Part shown: one piece after another, positions 11,540 through 23,033 of the stretch
Layout: each line of letters begins with the position of its first letter
Position numbering within the stretch: position 1 is the first letter of the stretch
Assembly (NCBI GenBank): GCA_025330725.1
Contig: JAIWND010000054.1
Span: 60,661 to 124,660, forward strand
Length of the DNA: 64,000 bases
Direction: 5' to 3'
Origin: Chlamydoabsidia padenii
Taxonomy: Eukaryota; Mucoromycota; Mucoromycetes; Mucorales; Cunninghamellaceae
Made by a program: the position numbers and the translations under genes
The notes under the pieces: model-generated
What the model was told of the DNA's origin: nothing
Database searches by the model: none
The model's input: only the letters and a program-made list of their open reading frames with translations

Positions 11540-12581
11540 AAGAGAAAAAGGAAAAGAAGAAGAGAAAAGAGAGGGGAAAAAAAAAATTTGGTGTAAATCA
11601 ATCTCTGTCGGAATTTCAATTAATTTTGCTCAAATGGGTGAGTGCCCTACACTAACATAATCGATCTGGTACCATGTTGATGAAGTTGCATTAACCGGAT
11701 ATGATAAACTTTATATGGCATAAGGTAGAGCGGATATCTTTGTTAATGCAAGAGAGTTGCCTAATGCGATAAAGGAGACACTCTCAAGTTAAAGAACAGT
11801 CGGGTCTTGAATAACTCGTTGTTCCTTTGACAGTTGGGCTCTCAGCATCACACTCGAATAAACAAGGTCAACATGTTTCAGCAATAACAAAGACGAAATG
11901 ACAAGAAATTGAGTATAATCACATTCCATTAGTCATATGACCCGTCTTTAAGCATCGCACAAAGCAAAGTAATCTTGATGAGCAACTCTGTCTTGTAGAC
12001 TGTTTAGCATAAGAGTAGAATTGAAATGACCGTACATCAATTCAGTAAAAAAGAAAAGGAAACAAGTCATCATTATCCTAAGCGTTATCCTACCCCGTTT
12101 ACTTACGTCAAATTCAACAGGTGTAGTCATAGTAATAAAACCAAGGCGACGAATGATTTCAGTTAAGTGGGAGATTTGCTAAGGTGGTAGCAAGAACTTG
12201 CCCTAAAGGAATAAAAAATTACCAAGCACGAGTAACACTGTATTCCCCTCCCCCACCGTAAAGAATATATATTGTACCTTAAACTTTTCCCCAACTGCTA
12301 TGCTTCAGGAATCGCAATCTATGAGTCCATTATGCTGAATTTATATTTCAAGCGCCGTTTAAATCGATCAGATCTATCCCCGCCAAACCGCAAAAAAAAA
12401 AAAAAAAAAAAGACAAAGTGATCATTAAAAGATGATATTTATTTTTATATATTGACAATTTGTATAAATAAAAAAATGTGTGTGTAAACTATATATATAA
12501 AGACAAAGAGACAAAAGATAAGCTAAGCTAAACTATAACTAATCAATTGTATACTATCTTGATAAAGGGGGGTAAGAGATT
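11540..12581. other. Intergenic region between ARP10 and BiP/Kar2
   Basis: About 1 kb. A GTCGGAATTTCAA variant of the promoter motif lies near 11606, close to the ARP10 start. A CGCCGTTTAAATC variant lies near 12353. A small minus-strand frame (11948-12130) starts MTTPVEFD and meets a GTAAGT donor, but no satisfactory second exon follows. The 3' end of the BiP gene is AT-rich. Confidence 0.45.
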
Positions 12582-14682
12582 CTACAGTTCATCGTGATCA
12601 CGAAGAGGTTCGTCATCATCAGATCCAGAGGCACCATCAGCATACAACTTGCTAGTGATAGGGTTCACCACCGATTCTAATTCTTCGCGCTTTTCATCGT
12701 AATCTTCCTTTTCGGCATTAGGGGTTTCATCCAACCAGTCCATCTTGTCCTTGATAGCATCTTCAATAGCTTCCTTGTCATCTTCAGATACCTTGGTAGC
12801 CAAAGCGCCATCATCAGCCAATTGACTCTTGAGGGTGTAGATGTAGTTTTCCAATTGGTTCTTGGCTTCAGTACGTTCACGGACAGCACGATCTTCATCA
12901 GCAAATTCTTCAGCTTCACGTACCATACGGTCAATGTCTTCTTGAGAGAGGCGGCCCTTGTCGTTAGTGATGGTGATGGATTCGGATTTACCAGAAGCCT
13001 TGTCAGCAGCACCCACCTTGAGGATACCGTTAGCGTCGATTTCAAAGGTCACTTCGATTTGAGGCACACCACGAGGAGCAGGAGCAATACCGTTAAGTTC
13101 GAATTTACCGAGCTTGTTGTTGTCCTTGGTCATGGCACGTTCACCTTCGTAGACTTGAATGAGCACAGTGGGTTGGTTATCAGCAGCAGTAGAGAAGATT
13201 TGAGACTTCTTGGTAGGGATCACAGTGTTACGGGGGATCAACTTGGTCATCACACCACCGGTGGTTTCGATACCGAGAGTCAAAGGGTTCACATCCAAAA
13301 GCAACACCTTGTCGGAGCCTTCTTCACCAGAGAGAATACCACCTTGGACAGCAGCACCATAAGCCACCGCTTCATCAGGATTGATACCCTTGGAGGGCTT
13401 CTTACCGTTAAAGAAGTCTTCCAACAACTTTTGCACCTTGGGAATACGAGTAGAGCCACCGACGAGGACAATATCATCCACTTGATCCTTGGAGAAACCA
13501 GCATCCTTGAGGACTTGTTCGACAGGCTTGAGGGTCTTGCGGAAGAGATCGTTGTTGAGTTCTTCAAACTTGGCACGGGTAAGAGTTTCAGAGAGATCCT
13601 TGCCCTTGAAGAAGGATTCGACTTCAATACGAACAGACATTTGGGAGGACAGAGCACGCTTGGCCTTTTCGACTTCACGCTTGAGTTTACCCATAGTCTT
13701 GAGATCGGTAGTAATGTCTTCACCATCGTTCTTCTTTTTCCACAACTTGATAAAGTGATCCATCACACGGCTGTCGAAATCTTCACCACCCAAATGAGTA
13801 TCACCAGCAGTAGCCAAGACTTCAAAGATACCATCATCGATAGACAAGAGAGACACATCAAAGGTACCACCACCCAAATCATATACCAACACAGTCTTTT
13901 CACCGTCGTTCTTGTCTAGACCATAGGCAATGGCAGCAGCAGTAGGTTCGTTGATGATACGGAGAATGTTCAAACCAGCAATAGTACCAGCATCCTTGGT
14001 AGCTTGACGTTGAGCATCATTAAAGTAAGCAGGGACAGTTACCACCGCATGAGTCACAGTCTTGCCGAGGTAAGCTTCAGCAGTTTCCTTCATCTTGGTC
14101 AACACCATACCAGAGATTTCTTCAGGGGTAAACACCTTGTTTTCGTTCTTGACTGCCACTTGGATGTTAGGAGCACCATTCTTGTTCACCAACTTGAAAG
14201 GGAAGTGTTTCATATCAGTCTTGACATCCTTGTCGTTAAAACGGCGACCAATAAGACGCTTGGCATCAAAGACAGTTCGTTCAGGGTTGGCAGCATATTG
14301 ATTCTTGGCGGCGTCACCAATAAGTCGTTCATCGTCAGTAAAGGCCACATAGGAAGGAGTAATACGATGACCTTGGTCATTAGCAATGATTTCCACACGT
14401 CCATTTTTTTGCACACCAACACAAGAGTAAGTAGTACCCAAATCAATACCAATCACTATATCAAAATTAAAGAAAAAGAAAAATATCGTTTAGTATTTTA
14501 TACTAGATATGCCCTATCATCTCATCTTCATCACTCGAGATTCACCTATCCCAACTCTTTTTTTTTTTTTTTTTCTTACCAGTTCCATAAGCTTCTTTAT
14601 CATCCGCATGTACAGTAGAGACACCAATGAATAAGGCCACTACAATCGCGAAGAAGGCCAGAAGTGCTGTCCGTCTTTGCAT
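12582..14682 (-). CDS. KAR2: ER Hsp70 chaperone BiP / Kar2
   Basis: Lumenal Hsp70 for protein translocation, folding and ERAD. Two exons, 14580-14682 and 12582-14455, joined in phase 1, give 658 residues, standard for BiP. Exon 1 encodes the signal peptide (basic MQRR, then a hydrophobic [16 protein letters not shown] core) and the start of the mature acidic N-terminus. Exon 2 starts at [15 protein letters not shown] and carries all Hsp70 signatures: [23 protein letters not shown], and [17 protein letters not shown], then the substrate-binding domain with [16 protein letters not shown] and a helical lid. The C-terminus is HDEL, the ER-retrieval signal. Long open frames on the opposite strand (12822-13919) are codon-bias shadows. 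A TTCAACTCCCGCCG motif copy lies 210 bp upstream. Confidence 0.98.
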
Positions 14683-15436
14683 GTTTATATAATATATGTG
14701 TGTAATGAGGGAGGGAAAAAAAAAAGAAAACTGAAGAAAAAAGAAGAAGAAAAAATACACCAAGGGGTCTTTTATTTATATGTCAGTCATTGATTTACTG
14801 GCAAAAATTGATTGGCTGCGCTCCTTCAATAATCGACGTGGCCAAAGATTTTGAGGGACACGTTCAAAGTGCTGTAAACTGACAGCCAAGTTCAACTCCC
14901 GCCGAAACCGAAATGTCATCTCTCTCCAGTTAAAGACTAGAATTCAGTACTAGCCCCTTCTTTCTTTACCTGTATCGATTCGATTGAAGTTACGGCATTA
15001 TGTTTAATAAAAGAACGTTGAAGAATGTCAAATATGTATGCATATAATGATTTAGCGTCTCAAAAAGAGGAATTCGATCTATCCCGTACTTTCTTTTTCG
15101 GCAAATGAATAATATAAGAATAAATCGTATCGCATACAATGTTGTATATATTTTTTCTTTTCACTTGCCTGTTTCAACGATATGGGGGTTGGTCGAATTT
15201 ACTATCCCGCCCTTCGTTAAGGGGGACTACTGAACGATACTTCTTTTTCATGCAGGAATGAAAAAAAGGGGTAGGTCGGGATATTGAAACCTCGCTAGTT
15301 TCACTTTCTCTTGGGATTTCTGCTCCAGTGAAGTAATATAAATGGTGATCAAGAAGAGACTTTATGACAATGGTCTTGAGCAATATTGGTTACATTTGCT
15401 TTCATTAGTCCTGTATTCGTTTTATTTGGAACCAAT

Positions 15437-15452
15437 CGGGTTGAAATCCCGC
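15437..15452. promoter_or_regulatory. Overlapping inverted GCGGG-TTT motifs
   Basis: CGGGTTGAAATCCCGC is an imperfect palindrome of the recurring intergenic motif. It lies about 190 bp upstream of the putative microprotein ATG at 15639. Confidence 0.4.
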
Positions 15453-15638
15453 AAAGTTGAAAAAATAAAATCCAGCAATTTCTTTTTCCTTTCTTTCTTT
15501 TTTTCTTTCTCCTTCTCTTGAAATGACTACAAAAACGAACGAACCATTGCGACACCAAATACTTTGGACGAATACAACATGACTGTAGTGGATTGATAAA
15601 CGATTCCTAACACCACTTTTAGTAATCGACATAGCGTT

Positions 15639-15874
15639 ATGTTACAATACGCCAACCGTACATTAAATCATACTTTGGTACCACTATTTATATTCGCCCT
15701 GGACAAAAAACTTGAAGGTAAGAAGACTATGATGATGGTAGCTATCAAATATTGGCGTATATTTAGTCACTTGCCTTCTCCACAGTAGAACTCCTTTGAG
15801 TAACATTCACCTTCTCTTTAATAGATCTTTACACCTACCGGCAAACCGTAATGGTGGTGTCGAATGGAAAATAA
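15639..15874 (+). CDS. Possible two-exon microprotein (42 residues)
   Basis: ATG at 15639 opens 26 codons with a hydrophobic centre (LVPLFIFALDKKLE) and ends at a GTAAGA donor at 15718. The acceptor TTTAATAG at 15824 joins in the right phase to an exon reading DLYTYRQTVMVVSNGK before a TAA at 15872. Splice signals and intron length match neighbouring genes, and a motif copy lies upstream. There is no family recognition, so chance is a real alternative. Confidence 0.3.
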
Positions 15875-16729
15875 GATAACTCTCTCTTTCTCTCTCTACG
15901 TATTTGGGATACTAATACTATGTGTATTTTCTTCCTGGTATGTCAACACTACTTTATACAATTCAAGACCGGAAAACATCAATACAAAGGAATGCGAATA
16001 TGTGGTAATAGTAAATGGGCGGAACTTTTAATTGTGCAGCCTACTATAATCATGCATTATTGACACATACGCTCTCTCTCATTTTTTTTGATATTCGATA
16101 TCATAGGCTACACGATCATTCATCGGCACCAATAAACAGTAACCCTCACACAGTGGTACCTTCAACAAAACAAAAACAAAAAAATACCACGGAATGAACT
16201 TTTTTTTTTTAGAGAAGTAACTTACATGTAGGATTTATATGGTACTTGGCTTTACAGTTTGTCTACCTACTTTTAAATTCATGATCAAGTAGGTTGGTCT
16301 TTGTGAATAGATCTGGCATAGCTCACCAAAAACAAAGTTGGACCCGGTAATCTCAATAACATCACTCGGACAACCATTAGACACTGAAAATAATAATAGA
16401 ATATGGAATGGATTAGTAATAGATGTTACAATAGATGGTTTTTATAAATAAAATGCTTGTTTTGCCTATATTCTTCTGATCAGGGACATAAATGGGTGGT
16501 TATGCGGGGGTTGAATCTGTGAAAAGGTGAACCTGGTGCTTTGACAGGTCTACCAAATTGGGGTCTTGCAATCATGCACTCTTTCATTTAGACAATGTGA
16601 TATGTTATATTTATTGTGATGGTAAGAAACACATAAGAAGGTATCATTTATAAAACATGAAACGTTTGTGCTGTACAGTATAGTACAGTACTGAATTTGA
16701 GCCGAGTAGTAAAACCCCCTGGCTGTCTT

Positions 16730-17260
16730 TCAAACATAAGGTTTACCAGATAGAAAACTATCACCCTGATCATCACTTTCATTGTCCATATCAAGTTCCA
16801 TAATATTACTTTTTGATAAACTGTACTTGCTTTGATGATTCAACATTTTTTTAAGCATGCGTGCTGCCAGCATTTTGCTTCGGAATTTATCACACTCTGA
16901 TTTCAAATACCGATTGTCCGCTTTAAGCTGCTCGAATTGACGAATCAGGACATCATTTTCTTTAGTCAATGAAAGAATCATTGATCTCATTTCATGATAT
17001 TGTTGATTCTTTTTTGCCCTATACTTTGCTGAAGCCGTCTTGTTTCTTATTCGTCTTTCATGCAAAGATAATGGGCCATTTTCATCTCCGCTCGAGCTGC
17101 TATGATCACAGTTTTTCTTTTTGTTTCCACATGTGGGGGTGGGAATAAAATCTCCAGCAGTGTGATGAAAGTAAGAATGATCAGATTGACTGGTTGGGGC
17201 CAAAGTAATGGACGAAATAGCCATTGGCTTTTGTCGAGAATGGGGTTTTGTATTAGTCAT
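16730..17260 (-). CDS. bZIP transcription factor
   Basis: Single-exon gene, 176 residues. A basic region at about residues 68-88 reads RRIRNKTASAKYRAKKNQQ, with the invariant N-x7-R spacing of bZIP proteins (N in RNK, R in YRAKK). It is followed by a heptad-patterned zipper with Met/Leu/Val/Leu/Leu positions (SMILSLTKENDVLIRQFEQL). The basic region resembles the Cys3/ATF4-type class (NxxASAxxRxKK), but I cannot assign the orthologue. The N-terminus is Ser/His/Pro-rich and the C-terminus acidic (ELDMDNESDD), which could activate. The ATG at 17260 is the first in frame. Confidence 0.85.
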   Translation of the reverse strand: MTNTKPHSRQKPMAISSITLAPTSQSDHSYFHHTAGDFIPTPTCGNKKKNCDHSSSSGDENGPLSLHERRIRNKTASAKYRAKKNQQYHEMRSMILSLTKENDVLIRQFEQLKADNRYLKSECDKFRSKMLAARMLKKMLNHQSKYSLSKSNIMELDMDNESDDQGDSFLSGKPYV

Positions 17261-18136
17261 TAGAATAAAGAATAAAAAAAGAAAGAAAAAGAGTGAATCA
17301 GAGGAACTCTTATAAACATGTCAAAATGGAATTCATGCAAAAAAATAAAAAAGGAGACACATACTGTTATCATTTTGGCGTGAGATTATGAACCAAGGAG
17401 AGTGAAATGATGTATTCGGTTCTTCTCCCAGTTTGGAAGACGTCTGATGTGATATCAATACCGAGGTGATAATACAAACCAAAACATCGAGAAAGAAAGA
17501 AAAAAAAAAGGAGATGCGATCAAGTTGAAATTGAAACTTGCCATCACCAAACGACATTATCCATTCTCTTTGTATCAATTTTTAGGTAATAATCAAGTCT
17601 GTGAAAGGGATGGGTTAGTCTGTTCAAGCATAGTTTAAATTGGAAGGGTCGATATATGAAATTCATGCAAGTGGGGGCCATCGGGGTTTAAATATCGCGT
17701 AAGACCCAAGAAGATCTATAAATAAACGGACTCTTTCTTTTGGGAAAGGGGAATAGGAACAAATGAGTATCATATTGGATACTGATGAGTATATTAAAAC
17801 GATGATGATAATATGCTGCAAAGTAACTAGAAGTATATGATCTTTGGCAAAGAGCTGTCTTGTCCAACTTTTTCTCCCCTCCTTCTTATCTACCAAGAAA
17901 AATGAGGAACTGATTATCTTTGTTTGGTTTGTTCTCAAGACACACTTTATTACTTGCTGACTCTATCAACTAGCCCACTTTTCATTTTTGTAGAATGGTG
18001 ATGAAATTCAATTCCCGATAGCTGTCCCCTGATTTTCAATTCCGGCCAATTAAGCGTTTTTTTTTTTTTTTTTTTTTTCCTTTTCTTTTCCCTCTTCTTC
18101 TTTTTCATTCTTCAAACTTTTGCTTGGCTAACTGTT
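17261..18136. other. Divergent promoter region, bZIP / mannosidase
   Basis: About 880 bp between divergent genes. It contains TCGGGGTTTAAAT at 17681-17693, TTCAATTCCCGA at 18007-18018, TTTCAATTCCGG at 18034-18045 and a T run at 18058-18078 just upstream of the mannosidase start. No coding region seen. Confidence 0.5.
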
Positions 18137-20638
<2,502 letters not shown>

Positions 20639-20864
20639 AGCTCTTTAGTTATTACTAGTTTTATTAATTAAATAAAATTGACAATAAAGTATACGATGTT
20701 TAAAAGTAGTTGAAAGAAATGATCAAAAGCAATCATACAAGGAAAAGAAATCAAACAGCCAGTTAATACTGTGATCAGCCCTTTTTGTCTATGGAAATGA
20801 TAAAACCTTACCACCGAAGTGCAGTATGTATGGGTTGCGATGACTTCTCGGGAAAATTGAACAT

Positions 20865-21055
20865 ACCAAGTGACCAGCATTACTACATGAGCTGTTTGAT
20901 TGTATAACCGTTGCAGCCTGGCTGACCACATTGGCAGTGGCGGAAGGAGAGGATTCATCCAACCATATTGGAAGTGGAGGAAAGAAGACGGTGAAGGAAA
21001 AAAAAAAAGTTGTCAATCAGTGTTGGGAAATGATAGCTTGTGAAAATTGATGGTG
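20865..21055 (-). repeat. Dispersed repeat, copy 1 (inverted relative to copy 2)
   Basis: The minus strand contains CCACTGCCAATGTGGTCAGC, also present on the plus strand near 34260. The similarity runs on through CAACGGTTAT-CAATCAAACA and ATGTAGTAATG on one side and CACCATCAATTTTCACA on the other. The plus-strand reading here is LLHELFD-ITV--WLTTLAVAE, the same peptide encoded on the minus strand by copy 2. Copy 1 lacks about 11 nt before that peptide, which breaks its frame, so it looks like a decayed gene fragment. Confidence 0.7.
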
Positions 21056-21179
21056 AACTAATCATTCAAACAATGGATAAAGATACGGGGTGGTCAGTGC
21101 TGGGAAATCGTACGATTTTTAGGATTATGTCTAGAAGTAGTCAATCAAATCAATAAAAAATAAGTGATACGAAAAGATG

Positions 21180-21790
21180 GGGTCTTTATTAAACGTCAAA
21201 TGGTTATGATATTTAGGTTAAAAGCGAAACACCAAGTCCCTTGTGTCAATCTATCCGAACTTCCCTGTCATCAAACCCACTTCACATTCAAACCCCGCTT
21301 TACCTTGATTCCTTACTAAGATTTTGGATGGGCTCTCCTCGCTCCATTGCTAAAGGATGCTAATGATTAAAGTGGTGATGTGAATAATATAACTCATTTC
21401 CAATATATTTTACCGCAAAATTTAAGCGCTAAGACCCTCGTGTCTGTCTGTCCAAGCTTGCAATGAGTTTTACCTCTCTTTTGCAAGAAAAAAGGACGAA
21501 GACTTTTTTTACAGTCAGAACCAAAATCATTTTCAAATCCCGTCAGCCCCTAGTTAGAGTTGGAAAGAACTTTACCGCTCCATTGTCAACGGATGCTAAT
21601 GATTAAAGTGGCCATGTGGACACTGTGACCCATTTCCAACATACTTTACCGCAAAGTCAAGTACCAAGGTCCTTGTGTTGGTATGTTTAGGCTTGCAATG
21701 ACTTTTATCTTTCCTTTGCGACGAAGATATTATTTTTCTATGATAGACGAAAGAAAACTTCATTTTCAAACGCCGAATACAAAAATTCAA
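21180..21790. repeat. Diverged tandem repeat, about 236 bp period
   Basis: CGCTCCATTG begins units at 21340 and 21576. Both units continue GGATGCTAATGATTAAAGTGG, ATTTCCAA-ATA-TTTACCGCAAA and CTTGCAATGA-TTTTA. A more diverged third unit precedes them (from about 21180, with CTTGTGTCAATCTATCCGAAC). Each unit ends in a variant of the promoter motif: TTCAAACCCCGC (21287), TTTCAAATCCCG (21531) and TTTCAAACGCCG (about 21760). Confidence 0.7.
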
Positions 21791-21890
21791 TGCGCCTAGC
21801 AATTCCCGATTTGGGGGGGCATGATCATGGAGGGGAAGTGTTGTCAGTCGAGATTTCGCTACTCGTTGTAGAGACCAAGTTCATATATGC

Positions 21891-21946
21891 AGTCTCTCTC
21901 CACCCAACTCCTCCCAGTGCCTCCCTGTTTGCGAGGGCACTCCCTC

Positions 21947-21986
<40 letters not shown>

Positions 21987-22075
21987 TTCAACTGCTCACT
22001 CTACTATGTTTTGCGAAAGTCTCTCTTTACCCAGCTTCTCCCGTACCCCCTCTTTGCGAGGGCACTCCATTCCAT
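21891..22075. repeat. Second tandem repeat, about 127 bp period
   Basis: AGTCTCTCTCCACCCA, then TTGCGAGGGCACTCC, in unit 1 (from 21891) recur as AGTCTCTCTTTACCCA, then TTGCGAGGGCACTCC, in unit 2 (from 22018). The units are separated by a 34-nt A run. Confidence 0.65.
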
Positions 22076-22108
22076 TTCTATTACTATCAACACATTGTTG
22101 CGCGAAAA

Positions 22109-22121
22109 GCGGGATTTCAAA
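22109..22121 (+). promoter_or_regulatory. GCGGGATTTCAAA motif
   Basis: An isolated copy of the recurring intergenic motif, just beyond the tandem repeats and about 470 bp from the 5' end of tRNA-Phe. Confidence 0.4.
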
Positions 22122-22522
22122 GTTTGAAATGTCCGTACGATTTGGCGTTTAAAAACAACAAGATTTTATTTATATAGAAGAGTGTTTTGTTGTACTGTAA
22201 CTGCACTACTTTTATATTTTAAGTATTAGTTTAAATCAATAGCTATGATATAGTCTATGTTTCATATATTGGTAAAAATAAACTTTATCTTTTAAATAAT
22301 CTACCTGGTGATGATGACTTGACTCTTCTTTACAATATTCACAACCACAAAAAATATTTCTACAGCCACCAATTTTATCAACAGATACTTTACGAATGTA
22401 ACTTTTGTCTTTTTTGGTCTTACTTTGGTACGAGATCTAGTCGTAACAAAATGAAATCCGCATACATGCATGAAAATCTTTTAATTTACACTCCGCTAAA
22501 CGAGATCTGCAAAAATATATAA

Positions 22523-22595
22523 TGCCCCGAGCGTGGATCGAACACGCGACCTTTAGAACTTCAGTCTAACGCTCTCCCAGCTGAGCTATCAAGGC
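22523..22595 (-). tRNA. tRNA-Phe (GAA)
   Basis: 73-nt cloverleaf on the minus strand. The acceptor stem GCCTTGA pairs with TCGGGGC and the discriminator is A. The D arm contains AGCTCAGCTGGGAGAGC, the anticodon arm TTAGA-CTGAAGT-TCTAA gives anticodon GAA, and the T arm holds GTTCGATCC. There is no intron, and CCA is not encoded. A T5 pol III terminator follows about 9 nt downstream (minus strand). Confidence 0.95.
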
Positions 22596-23033
22596 GTATA
22601 TATTTTCCGAAACTGCTATGTAATATATAAATCACTTTGTCGGAATTTAAAAAAATCACGTGCCAGGCTCTCTTGCGCTTGAATTTTCAAAATCGGAAAA
22701 TGAATTGTCAGATAGTGCACGAAATTCTTGATTATGTAAATCCCCTTTCACGTTCAGGGGTGATCTACAAGAGACGCAATTCACGTTTCAATAAAAAATC
22801 CCGGGTCTTTTTGATAACCACACCCAATTTTTTTGAAAGTGACATGCAAAAAAAAAGAGCAGAGTAATGTATAAGATTTACATCCCGACGCATGAATGAC
22901 GGGTTTTGGATCACAAGATCGGAATTTTGCAGACCTTATACGGTTCTGCAAAATAAAAAAAAAGTTACAAACAGTCGTAAAACTAGATTTATAAAACTAG
23001 TATCTTTATTATAATGTTAAAACGTTAAATATA
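22596..23033. other. Region between tRNA-Phe and TMCO4-like gene
   Basis: AT-rich. Contains CGGAATTTAAAA (near 22639), AAATCCCGGG (near 22796) and ACATCCCGACG (near 22882), all related to the promoter motif. No gene seen. Confidence 0.4.

Larger units (their letters stand above)
14683..16729. other. 2-kb gap between BiP/Kar2 and bZIP genes
   Basis: No recognisable protein family. It contains three or four copies of the promoter motif (14891-14904, near 15200, 15277-15290 and 15437-15452). A possible two-exon microprotein is listed separately at 15639. The minus-strand open frames at 15174-15632 are short and unconvincing. Confidence 0.45.
20639..22522. other. Gene-poor repeat region
   Basis: About 1.9 kb with no intact gene. 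It holds a decayed copy of a sequence also found at 34198-34330, a 236-bp diverged tandem repeat, a second tandem repeat of about 127 bp and several copies of the CGGG-TTT motif. These are listed separately. Confidence 0.6.

Noticed and set aside
11948..12130. Small minus-strand frame starting MTTPVEFD with a GTAAGT donor
   Set aside because: Candidate second exons (ending at 11935-12000) do not join in a consistent phase and give an unrecognised peptide. Not enough to call a gene.
12822..13919. 365-residue open frame on the plus strand
   Set aside because: Lies entirely antisense to the conserved BiP/Kar2 coding exon; codon bias of the real gene leaves the opposite strand open. No homology recognised.
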